Source: Brugia malayi
Taxonomy: Eukaryota; Nematoda; Chromadorea; Rhabditida; Onchocercidae
Reading direction: 5' to 3'
DNA: 64,000 bases
Assembly: GCF_000002995.4 (NCBI RefSeq)
Contig: NW_025062479.1
Coordinates: forward strand, 5,759,221 to 5,823,220
Numbering within the stretch: position 1 is the first letter of the stretch; each line of letters begins with the position of its first letter. Positions 25,801 through 37,062 of this stretch are shown here, piece by piece. The translations under genes were made by a program, and so were the position numbers. Below the pieces are notes generated by a model, which searched no databases, was not told the DNA's origin, and saw nothing but the letters and a program-made list of their open reading frames with translations.

Positions 25801-26063
25801 CATGAAAAGCTGTTAGACTGGCTCACTGCCCAGACGATCATATTTGTCTTGGTTGGTTTATCATTCGCAATATTTAAGGTACAGTTGATTTTGCTCATTA
25901 TAATAATACATTTAAAGTAAGGTTCAAATTGATAAATCAGTTAAAAGATTTATTACAGCTTCTGTTTAAACTTTTGCAGTTATTGTATGTTGTTTCCTTA
26001 ACTGACGTCCTTAAATTTTCTTTTTCTGTTTTAATTGTACACACTGATGGAATGCAAAAATAA
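19893..26063 (+). CDS. Tetraspanin with two alternative large-loop exons (~290-300 aa per isoform)
   Basis: Four-span membrane protein of the tetraspanin family, which organises membrane microdomains and partner receptors. Exons, all phase 0: 19893-19973 (start and first half of TM1, CLLFYTVFFW), 20856-21065 (rest of TM1, EC1, TM2 ending FIGCCGTIKK), 21300-21374 (TM3, FVICLLILFFADITIACLAL), 22269-22388 (first part of the large loop), 22558-22785 or 23720-23929 (large-loop core, alternatives), 25795-25878 (GCHEKL, start of TM4), and a last exon from 25959 or 25980 to 26063. The signature CCG...CC...C...GC pattern is complete in either isoform, giving six loop cysteines. A TGA sits directly before the start ATG. 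The 81-base first exon and the terminal exon are the weakest parts. The family is certain; orthology to a named tetraspanin is not resolved. Introns are long for this locus (up to about 3 kb). Confidence 0.88.
20116..20133. repeat. (AT)n microsatellite
   Basis: Alternating A and T, about nine units, in intron 1 of the tetraspanin gene. Confidence 0.85.
22558..22785 (+). other. Tetraspanin alternative exon A (large extracellular loop core, 76 codons)
   Basis: Bounded by tttttag|GAA and ACG|gtatcc, phase 0 on both sides. It starts EQCCGSLDYREW, holds the second cysteine pair in PSTCC and a single Cys in LARC, and needs the GC of exon 25795-25878 to complete the loop. It is rich in Arg and Trp. 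Confidence 0.8.
23720..23929 (+). other. Tetraspanin alternative exon B (large extracellular loop core, 70 codons)
   Basis: Bounded by attcttcag|CAA and CAG|gtatgg, phase 0 on both sides. It starts QQCCGATGPHNYYD, holds the second pair in PQSCC and a single Cys in PMCTSY, and joins the same downstream GCHEKL exon. It has the same cysteine plan as exon A but otherwise different sequence, rich in Tyr and Thr. Confidence 0.8.
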
Positions 26064-26805
26064 TTAAAAGCAGTTATAATTAAACGAAGGTGAAAGTTTA
26101 CGAACATTGTGGGATCGCTTATGGTTACAGTGAGAGAATATTTCAGTTGATTGGAGTTTGCATTGCTTTATCGTTGTTGCAGCGTGCGCATAACTTAAAC
26201 TACTACAATACAGTGTGATCAATTCACGAATTTTCATTTGCAATATCCGCATTTCCGATGTATTTTATAATTTTTTTTTCCATGTTAGATCTCAAAAGTT
26301 CTTCATTGTGAAGCATATTTTAATAAAATCTGCATTGTTTCATTGTTGGATGACATAAAATTTGCATGCGATTTCGCCACTCAAACATGGAGAATGATCT
26401 ATAATGTCTTTGTGGCACAAAGCTGCTCTGATATATTCTGCTTTCACCTAGTCTTGAAGTAGTTATCCGTTCTGTGCACTAATCATTCTCATTAACTGAT
26501 TAGATTGATTATATGTAGTATACAAATCAAGATAAATGCATGAGATTTGGTCGTATGTATCGAGAACTAAATTTTTCTAATTGTTCATTTGAATGACTGG
26601 TTTTTTTTTTTTTCTACTCATTGTTAGGGAAGGAAATGAAGGAGAAATTTAGATAGTGAATTAAGGTAAAATTGTAAACATATGAATCAAGGAAGAGGTC
26701 CAGGATTCAAGAGTTACACCACCAAGCCGCGAGAACATTAACATCTGCATTTAGAAACAGACGTGAATAATACCGTGAACTGACCATTGTTACAGACTTC
26801 GCAGT
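26064..26805. other. Tetraspanin 3' flank and upstream side of the next gene
   Basis: An AATAAA at 26322-26327 is a candidate poly(A) signal for the tetraspanin. A gttacag acceptor ends 10 bases before the ATG at 26806 and could be a trans-splice site for the next gene. Confidence 0.45.
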
Positions 26806-29800
26806 ATGGTTAAGAAAAGCAAAAGTCGCAAAAAAGTGAAGAAGGTTAGAAACAAAAGCTCCGTTGCGCAGACATTATCAGCGGGAAAAAGTCGTTTAAC
26901 ACAAGAGGTCTCAAGCAATGACAGCTCAAACGCACGAGTTGAGGCACAGCCAATGTGCAACCCTTTATTATTATGGAGTAATTCTATAACGGAAAATATC
27001 AGCCGAACGCCAAGAGGAAATATTAATCGTAATGAATCCCGGGAGTGTAAGACAGTATTTTGTCTGTGATCTTACTAACGTTTTCGTAGCAAGAAAAATT
27101 GCAGATGTACTTCATATCCATTACTAACGCAAGAAGCATCACTGTGACTGAATAACGATCTTAATGTTTACTGCTTCTTTTCACATATGTTTTTGGAATG
27201 TTTGTTGATAGATCTAAATAAGCCAGTTCAATAATTTTAACGTAATGCTGTTACAATAAGGAACTAAATGTTCAAGCTATTTGCTAGATAAGATAAAATC
27301 ATTCTCTTCAAGATGCATAGCTTGCTTGATACAGTAGTATTGGAAACACAAACTTTTTAAAGTAACAGTGATTTTTTCGTTTTTTCGGTGTTGAAATGGA
27401 AATTCAAATATAAATAGAAATAAATATTTTAGATGCAAGGCTGAAGGAGTATAGGTTACTAGCCACCGACTATCATAGTAGAGGTGATCAAAAGTTTCTG
27501 GAACGAGATTTTCGTGGAGCTTATGCTGATTTTTTATGCGCAATGAAGATACTAGGCGAGCACGGGAATATCAGCGATGAATTTGGAAGAGATATGAAAA
27601 TGTTGCGAGTATATCAGGATAAATGTTGTATTTGTTTCTGGGTACTCTATAGGATGGAGAGAAATCAAGTCTCTTTTTTGCCAGTTTCTATGAAAACTAA
27701 TTTAAATTGCACTGGTTTTCGCTGTTGGTATTATTGTGAAATTGAAATTTTAATTGAAGTAGTGGAAAATCGGGAACTTTCACTGACATAAAGTCTAATT
27801 TTAACTTATTTTTATCAAATAAAATCAAATGATATCTATCATTTATTGAGTAAACAAGTAAAAATAATTATATTAATATACATTTTTTAGTTCTGTTTAC
27901 TTTTATAGAGTCTTCTCACCAAATGTTTTGAGTGCTACAACCAGCTAATTGAGAAAGATTCGACTCATGCTTTTTGGTACAAAAGACGGGCAATTCTTCT
28001 GCGCGACGAGTGTCACAACTACAAATTAGCTTATAAAGGTCAGTTTTAATTTCTTATCATTGTTCTCCAAAGTAATCATTTATTGCTGCATATAAGTCTT
28101 TGATTTTAACTGCACCCTACTGAAGAAAGATCATAATGCTTTTCTGTATTAGTTGCTTTAATCGTTAGAAAGTTTTCAATGTTTCTTGTCATTTCTGGCT
28201 CACATATGGCAGTTTCTGAAGCTTGTAGAATACACCAGTATTGCAATATTGTTCAGCACTACATCTTAAGCCTCGGTCGAGAGTCCCACTCCAATCATTG
28301 TATAAAATATTAAGGAAAAAGAGATAAAAAAAGTTTTCAATAGCTAACAACATTATTAGACTTTGTGTTATTTACGACACTGATGAAGGAGTATCGTTTG
28401 ATAGTAGCAAAGGAAGAAGTGAGTGATACCATTTATTGTTTTCGAGAAACAGCGAAGATGGCATGGTTATTGGAAAAAGAAAAAGTAAGCCTTAATTTTT
28501 AAAATAATTACCAAATTACAGTTGTTAAAAGAATATCAAGAACACCACGAATGCCCGAGCGTTCACTATCTGCGTTTCAGATTGCCACTTTCATTACTTA
28601 TCGACATGAAGGAGATAGCTATTTTCACAGATAAAGCAAATATGACCTTTGTTTTGTCAAAATTCTTTTATATAATAGTAGTTACCAAATATGTATGAAA
28701 TATGCAATCAGTTTTATCCATAAAAGTGGTAAAACAAGGGAAAAATAGTTGAAAATTGAACAGATAAGAATTTAACGATGAAAAATGAACATTTAACATA
28801 TAAATGCGTATAAGCTTAACTGCTGATTAGCTTAACGCTCTTTTTTGGAAATAACAAACAATCTCATTATCAATGAAATTTACCAGGATACTGCTGATGT
28901 CAGATCTTCTCAGGGTTGGTAGAATGAATAAAATGCAAAGTCTCAGAATGATTTACTGCACTCAAAAACTATGCATATTTTCATTGGTACTTAATTTGAA
29001 GAAATCTCGTAATTTAGCAGAGAGCCAAAAAGCCCTTCTTAACTTCGGATTGGATAAATTTGTGGGCTCTATGTCCATGTGACGATATACTACTCGAAGA
29101 CTTGTTATCTGTTCGTGAAGAAGACAGAAATCCTCAGAACAAATCCACACTCGCTGAAAGGTCACAATTCCCATTTCATTTTTATAATTTCAAAACCTAA
29201 CTTAGAGTCCGTAATAGGAAGAGGTTTTCTTCTTTTTTTTGGATGAGATTTTGGATGAAATGATCATCGGAAGTGACAACTTATTTAATCACCTTCCGAC
29301 TATAACGTGGTAGTACGTCTTACATAGTCTTTTGTAGTAGTCATGATTTATTTCAGTAGGCTGATTTCCTGTGCCTTGTCTTGTAATATTTATAATAGAG
29401 TACCAGTACCCTTCAGACTCATCAAATGCTTCTGAAAGAATTTCCTATCGGAAACTATCTTTGATGTTTAATGACCTTAATTCTATTCGTAATCACAAAA
29501 ATTCTACAAATAGTTGGTTTAAAAAAATTTTTGTTACCTTTCTTTGTTGTATTGTTTTGATAAGAAGTTTTGTTTTTATTGGATTCAGTTGAATCAATAC
29601 GTTCTTTCTCCTTTTTACTTATATCATTGTAGTGCTTATAAGGATGCTCTGAAGCAAACGGCTCGAGGATATCATAGTATGGTTGTTGACACATTACTTG
29701 ATGCGTATGCAGAAAGACAAGGAATTTATAGATCCGAAGCATTTCTATTGCTCTCGTTAATTTATTCTCAAATTTGCGACAATAAGGTAAATGTCTTCCA

Positions 29801-32410
29801 AATACGTTGCTTAAAATTAAGCAAAACTAAAATGTAAATGAAAGTTGACATATATATAAAGCTGCATAATCATCTCTGTTCAAAACTGGAATTTAGCTGG
29901 TAGCTTTTTTCATTTGTTTCTGATCTATATCTCAGTAAAGTTTTCAATTTTTTTTTAGCAGCAGAAATTTCAGGTTGATTATTATTTGGACACTTTTATA
30001 GTCCTTTGGGAAGTTGATCAGTATAAAGTGCCACTTCCTCGACGAAAACAAATTTTTATGCGATACATGAGCTTAGCGCGCGCTCTGCCATCATCACCTT
30101 TTGAGTAAGGAAAATGGATGTACAAAAACAATTTTTAATAGCATTTCAAAACTTCATCGTATAGATGGGTTACATGCTGATGCGTTCTTGCAGAAGACAT
30201 ATTAGCGGAACGTAAACTAAGATCTGTCCTTCTAGATACTATCCTTACTCTCTGGATTGAAAATTGACAGACTTCTATCAAAATTTTCTTAAAGGAATCT
30301 CGACTTATCAATGTTTTCATCCGAAGAACAAGCACAGTTTTATACACAAACAGCGCTCACAATAATCTTACGCTTGCAACTTTTGGGAGGTACAGTAGAA
30401 GCACGAGCGGAAATGAATACAACGAATTTGATGAAGTTGGAGAATGTTGAAAATTTATGTGATCGCGCCATCAAGGCCGACAGACAGTTTTTACACATTG
30501 GGTTAGTTCATTGGGCTACTACTTTGCCATCCCTAATATTTTTGAAAACAATCATATATTCCATTGCTGAATCTCTGAACTGAGAATACTGGATCAAAAA
30601 TCATATTTCCTGAAACATCTGTAAGACGACATTCCGTATTATCGAGATGATATACTGTCCAATTGTATCGATCTGGCTTCTTAGTTATGTCCCATTATAT
30701 TTTCAATAGCATTCCTTACGAGCCTGGACAGGTGAAACAGAACACATTGTTTTTGAGTGTGTCTCATTTCCCAATTTTTGTTACAGCGTACATTAACATA
30801 CACCGAGCAAATGCGCTGTGATGCTGTGTTTAAGAACAATGTTTGGCGATTAGATGAAATTAGAGTCTTTTTAAATTGAAATGGAGTACATTCATGTTTA
30901 GCATGCTGAGAGAATATACGGTGGTGGAAATAGCATTGATTGATAATATAAGCAATCATTCTTCCCGCGCACTCGCTTCACTTAAAGAATACATTGAAGC
31001 AATTCAGGACAAATTCAAACCTAAGGATCGCTCTTTTTCCTTATGGTGTCTTTTTTCTGTAAGCACCACCAGTTTTTAAGTTTTTCTAATGATAGTAATT
31101 AATTTCCTTATGAACTGCATAGGTCGACAATATTTTGGTAGGCAAAGATAAGTGGAGCTTTTTTTTTTCTTAGTCATAATTCCTATGCTCATCACATATT
31201 AAAAACTTCTAGGCTCATTTTATTAACCGAGACACCGATGAAGCAATAAAGTACGGCATGGAATTAGAGAAAGATTTGTTATTTCCTGGTTTTATTGCAT
31301 CTTTTCTTTTGTAAGTTTTCGGTTTTTTTTCTCTTGACTATTTTAAAGTAATGGCTTGGTGTTTTGAGCTGTGAAGCAAATTATACAAAGATTTTCAGAG
31401 AGAACAAATGTTCTGCAGAAGAAAATATCGATACAGAAAATATTTTAAATTGGATAGGCAAAGTTGAGGAACGACTTAAGGATGATCCCGAATATTTTCG
31501 TTTATATTTAAATCTCACTGAACTCTATCATCGTTTGTTAGTATTTTTCAGTTTCTGCTTTTTCTATGTCTTTGAAATTATTGCTGCGTATTATTATGAT
31601 TATGATATGTTATTCCTTCTCATTTTTACCAGTCTCTTTTTTCTAATTAAGCTTGTTGCATCATGTTGCAAATATTCAATCCATATCACTACGTTATCTT
31701 CAGTTAACTTTCCCTACTCTCCTATGCGGTTTCTCTAACTCATTTTCAATTATAAGAGAACAATACTGAATTATTGGAATTATCTCATGTATCTAGTAGT
31801 AACTTGTTCATTTCGTTTTAACCTTTTTATTTATACTTTTCTAAATGTTCTTGAGTGAGTAGCACTAAATCTTTTTTTTACTACACCATGAGTATAAAGA
31901 ATGCCCAAATATTCTTGAACTCAAATATGAATACAAATCATTAATAAATGTAGTTTTATATTTCTAATGTATTTATATCTTACTTTTCAAATCCTTTTAT
32001 AACTGCCAGAAATGTTCACAGTTTAGAGATTTCAATGAAGAAGCAAGCGTATGTGCGAATTTAGCTATAAAATATTGGCCAGCTCATATCTTCGGAGGGC
32101 GATTGGAACAACTGGTAAGAAATGCGGTGGTGCTGGAAGCTCTTATGGAAGCTGAGAAGAAACTCAGAAGTTTAAGAGCATGTAGGATCTTATTATCATT
32201 ACCAATGTTAACCTGAACTTTATTTTGAGTGAAATAAGCGATCTGTATTTAGTTAGTGAAATGGAAAAAGAGCTGGAGGAAAGGTCCGGAGGAAAGGATC
32301 CAAAAGCGTCCGGTAGTATTAGCGAAATTCTCATGTCAAATGATGTATCAGAAGAACTCAGTAAGTCCCGTTTATTTGTGTGTTTAATCATTCCAATATA
32401 TTATTGCTAA
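26806..32410 (+). CDS. Uncharacterised large alpha-helical (TPR-like) protein, partly resolved multi-exon gene
   Basis: Family not recognised. The start is basic (MVKKSKSRKKVKKVRNK), then TPR-like helices such as GDQKFLERDFRGAYADF and WYKRRAILLRDE...YKLAYKDF, followed by long amphipathic helical stretches with no membrane span or known catalytic motif. Well-supported exons: 26806-27046, 27433-27608, 27909-28038, 28360-28484, 28522-~28688, 29018-29160, 29633-29786, 29959-30104, ~30295-30501, 30710-30731, 30787-~31058 (frame break near 30868), 31123-31137, 31213-31310, 31369-31540, 32010-32114. Weaker: 28887-28986, 30142-30158, 30194-~30270, and an acidic tail block at 32225-32410. Joins between the weak exons are not all in phase. 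The acidic frame SEMEKELEERSGGKDP with stop at 32408-32410 is my best guess for the 3' end. It is taken as one gene because helical coding signal runs without a break on one strand. Confidence 0.6.
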
Positions 32411-34591
32411 ATATATTATTGTTTAAAATTTAAAATATAAATTTGGTTTGTCCATTTCCACCCATCAGTTTTTATATTGATATTTAAAAAGTCATCCCCT
32501 GGAATGTTGCAAATCTCACCCGTACTTTCTAACATCCTTAAATAAGATAGATATGATTTTTAAAATACCATTCAAACTTTGGATATTTGCATACAAGTGA
32601 TTTTGGCCATGCTATATCAAGAAAAACAGATGATAAAGAGGTAGGTGGATGGTGTCGTTAACAAGTATAACTGGATAACAGAAAGGATTCTAGCCTTTAA
32701 TAAAGTTGTTTAAAATATTTGTAAAGGTTGTTTAACGATAAAATTAGTGGATATGCTACATTTGATTATCCTTCACAATCCTTGTTTGTTTAATATTTTA
32801 TAAGAATTTACATTAGTTATACAAAAATCTGACTACAGCAAACAAGAACTCTTTACTGCGTACCACGTTCGACTTGCTGTACTATATCCATGTTTAACCG
32901 CCTTCAAAATGTTTAGAGCAGAACCAGTACCTTCACTACAGTGCTATCTTTTCTTACAATTCAACGTTGTTTATCTCTTTTCTATCTTTTACACGGAATT
33001 CAAAAATACCCAGCGTACGAGTCATCTTTTTCTGACTGATCAGGCTGCTAATTCTTCTACAGATATACTTTGCCTTTTCTGCTTCCGTTATCATAACAGT
33101 CACCACTCCAAAATAACACATTAATATCACGTCTGATTTGCTGCTCCTAAAAATGCATCAAAGTTGGTCGGAGAGACTAACACCTTTATTCATCATATAA
33201 CTGTATGGAAACATATTTCAAAGACTGTAAAATTTTCCTTGAATTATTAAGTATTTTCAGATGCAAAAATTAAAGCAGCATAAATGTTGGACCCTTCCGA
33301 TTAAAATACAGTAATGTCAGAAGCGGCAAGTTGAGTAGGTAAAAGATTCTCCAAATGCGACATTCAAAATCCAAGCAAATATGAATGTGCCCAGAAAATC
33401 CTTATGAAGATGATTTTTTTTTTCTTTTAATTTTTAGAGAATATCAACTTTTAGACGCTCTTTTCGTGAATATTTCAAGGGGTTTCATCATAAATACATA
33501 CTTTTTTTTTTTTGCTTGTATACTGGTAGTTGCAGTTAATTCTTGTATTTAATAGGTGATACATGTGTGCTAGCAAATTAATGATTTGGTCTAAAAAATG
33601 ATTTGGACTGAAAAAATTTTTCGAAATAGTTGAACTGTTGTTTAGAAAAAAGTGTTAACAGGATAACAGATGTTTTCGTTTTAGTGATTTGTGAAGGAAA
33701 CAATATTTTTAGCAGTGTATGTTTTGTTTCACTGATTTATGTCATAACAGTGTATATTGTTGCAACTGTAGCTGTTTTGTTTTTATTTATTTTCTCTATT
33801 ATTTTTCGGAATATTCAATCTATTGATGATAAATATATACTCTTTCGACCACCAAGATAATTATTGTGTTACATATCAAAGTCCTGACAGAATAAAAAAA
33901 AAAAAGAAAATTAGCAAACAGGCTAAATAATTTTGAAAATGGCTTTTTATTTCAAATTGAAGTTTTTGGCTGAGGAAGGAATTGTTCTACATCTGAGAAA
34001 TACAGCCTCTTCAGCCAATGTTTATTTTTACATCACATACAGAAATGACTGGCAAAGAAATAAGTGGTCTCTTGTGTAATGAAAACTAAGCATCAGATCA
34101 GTCATTTTAAATTTACCTACAAATCTAACAGTTTCTTTCTTGAAAGTGGAAAAAATAGAAAATTTGTAATTAAAACAGCGAAGTTTAGCCTCTCAACCAC
34201 TTGCCCATTAAATCAAGTCAGCACTTCTATCATCATTCTGTTGGCAGATATTGTGCCACCGTAAAGTAGAAGACACTCGAAAAAGTATGGATATTACTGC
34301 TGGGTGCGAGCAATGATAACGAAGTGCGGGTAGGGCGCGGGCGTGCATGGTAGCTTACTGTATGAAACATAGAGTTTTGTATCTAAATCGGCAGCTATAA
34401 AGTCAATATAGTGCTATTCTCAACATGGGAGCGTATGATGACTCACTCTATGTCGATAAAGTTACGTAGGCCTTCTAAAATTTGCCTGCTTTCTCTTCTG
34501 CATCCGTCCAGGTTATATATATATGCATAACATTTTTCAGTTTCCATCTTTGACATTTCAACACTTTGAGTTTCATGGCCAATGAAGTGAC
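32411..34591. other. Spacer before the LRP5/6-like gene
   Basis: Low-complexity AT-rich DNA with several poly-T runs. The open frame at 33630-33860 encodes a hydrophobic stretch but has no splice partner in phase with the receptor. A short GC-rich patch lies at 34333-34345. Confidence 0.4.
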
Positions 34592-34643
34592 ATGAAAGCA
34601 AATCTCTTTACCATCGCTATGTATTATGCTCTGATCGAACGAG
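34592..34643 (+). other. Candidate first exon (signal peptide) of the LRP5/6-like gene
   Basis: 52 bases from ATG to a gttatt donor, ending with one base that completes a codon with exon 34928-35082. The encoded stretch has a Lys near the start and a moderately hydrophobic core. It was chosen because phase and position fit; the hydrophobic core is weak, so a different upstream exon remains possible. Confidence 0.4.
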
Positions 34644-37030
34644 GTTATTTATTACTTTACCTACGAGACTCCATGGATTTAGCTTATATAGTTGAGGGTC
34701 GGGCTGGAAATTTCATCCGCATTAATTAATCTTATTTGAGTCCCTCCTTCCATTCAGCTTTATCCCATTTCAAGAGAAACACCAAGCTGAAGTGCTCGGA
34801 AGAGTCAAGCATAATTTGGCCTCTTAAAAAGCGAAATAAACAATTAGAAAAATTTAGTTCTCGATACACATCACTAAATCTCATGCGTTAGAAATATGAA
34901 TATGTGGTCATTTTTATGCTTTTTTAGCGGTGTTAACAAAAGTTCCAGTGTTAGCTCGACAACGGAAAACTATCACACAATTAACACTGGACATCGATAA
35001 AACTGTGATCACGTCAGCAACGGAAATTGTTTCTGGTATTGATGAATCATTCCCCGTTCTCATCGCCTTGGACTTTAGCAGGGTTTGAAATTATATTTTT
35101 GGAAACTAGCTAAAGGATGAACATAATTTATATAAGTATACCATTTGTCGGCTGGTTAATACCAAAACTTTGATAAGGATCTCTTTCTTATTTAACTTTA
35201 TATATGGCATTAACCGCATTATCTATTTCTACTGCTGGTTGATAAAGAAAAAGCCTGAGACATTACACTTCTTCCAGTGTTTTGATCTTTGATATACGTT
35301 CCACTTGACTAAAGTTTATCTTTGTATTAATACGAATAGCGTGGAAAGAACCATATTCCATTTGTTAGTACTGATTAACTAAAGTTTTAGTACTGACTAG
35401 TTTTTATAATAAATTTGTCTTGGAAATATTTAATATTAAGCAGTATCAAACTATAACATTAAGCAACTCTTACTACAGAACATTTTGGCCTATATGGAAA
35501 GCTGGCAGCGATCATCTAGTGGCAACATCCGCGTGATTGCTCTGGATAATAGTACAGTTCCATCATACATACAACGCAGTAGCGGTGTTGCAGAAGAAAC
35601 AGTCACTTCACTTGCTATCGATTGGGTAACTGGCAAACTGTATGTACCTTTTTAAATTTTTTTAATTTTCGATGTCTTGAAGTGGAAAAAGTGGTTTGCT
35701 TGTCTTACGTTGGTATTCGCATTCCCCATGGAAGTAAGTTGCAACATCAGGAAAGGAATATTTTGGGAAATATTCAGCTAGCTGAGCCTTGTCAAAATAT
35801 CTCTTTAATAATGTAAAAGTCATTTCAATATTTTTTAGACTCAATTTCTTAACCTATTCCAAAGACCTAGCCGTACAGATGGATACTTGTGGAATACTTA
35901 TAACTACGAGTTATTTTTTCGCATACCATATATCAGTAATTTTTAGATGAGCTTGAATCAAAATTAATGCTTTCTAAGCCTTAACACGGTTCACGTTCCA
36001 AAAAAGCTTTTAAAAAATAAAGTGACATGAACAACTACTCTTGACGGAAAAAATTTTCTTTTCTTTTTTTTTGTACGGTAGATAGAACACTGTCAAAGGG
36101 AGTCACAATCGGAAAAAATGGAACTGAATGTCGATATAACATGGTAATTGAAGTGCGGTAACAGTTATGCATATCTTTTAAGCTTGTGTCATTAAGTAAT
36201 GGAAGCAAGATTTTTTATGGAAACTTTTTAAGATACGTGGGTGTTGAAACAGCTAGTATACATAATGCTGGACGCATAGAAGTATGTCCTTTGGATGGCC
36301 AGACTACTTGTGCTATTGCACTGCACTCTAGTTTTGAAAATCTGAATTCTCGAGTTGATGCCCTTCATTCTCTTGTACTTGACCCAGTTGATGGGTAATA
36401 ATTTTTCTAATTTATTACTAACAGCCCTCCAAAAAACCAGATTTTTTTTAAGAAGTGCTACATATTTAGGCTCGCTGTTTGCTTGAATTCGTGCTTAATC
36501 AATTTACTTCGTTTGTAAATTCAAATTCAAATGAACTTTATTGTTGTTGAAACTTATCACTTCTTCACTACCAATTTTTTTTGGTAGCTATATGTATTGG
36601 TTGAATCGTGTGCATAAACGTATTGAACGGGCGTGGATGGACGGTCGACATCACGATCCTCACTGTTTTAAAGATGATACTATTGGTGTTGTTGCTACAT
36701 CTGCTCTTACGCTAGAACAGGTGAATCTATTTTCCAAAATCTGTGATTATAAATGTTTGCAAAGAAATTGTTTTTTAAAAACACGTTTGTAACAACAGTT
36801 AGTTGTAGACCTCTTTTTAATATAACGAATAAACAGGGTTTGTCTGATCACTCATTGCAACACATATGTTGGGAGTAAGACCATCTCATATTGGAATAAG
36901 GGGTATTGATCTGATGAAAAACATTTTGATCCAGTTATAAAGTTGTGGTCATGTTCTATTGTAGGTTGTTTGAATGAAGAATGAATATGTTTAAGGAACT
37001 GTCGTAATCAATCAATATCAGGTTTTTCGT

Positions 37031-37062
<32 letters not shown>

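Noticed and set aside
29401..29513. Extra exon between 29160 and 29633 in the helical gene
   Set aside because: The frame is open and has an acceptor, but its phase does not fit the flanking exons, which join each other directly in phase.
32225..35082. Joining the tail of the helical gene to the first LRP exon
   Set aside because: The donor at 32360 and acceptor at 34928 are phase-compatible, which could lead a gene finder to fuse them. A receptor with this architecture needs a signal peptide, not an intracellular helical N-terminus.
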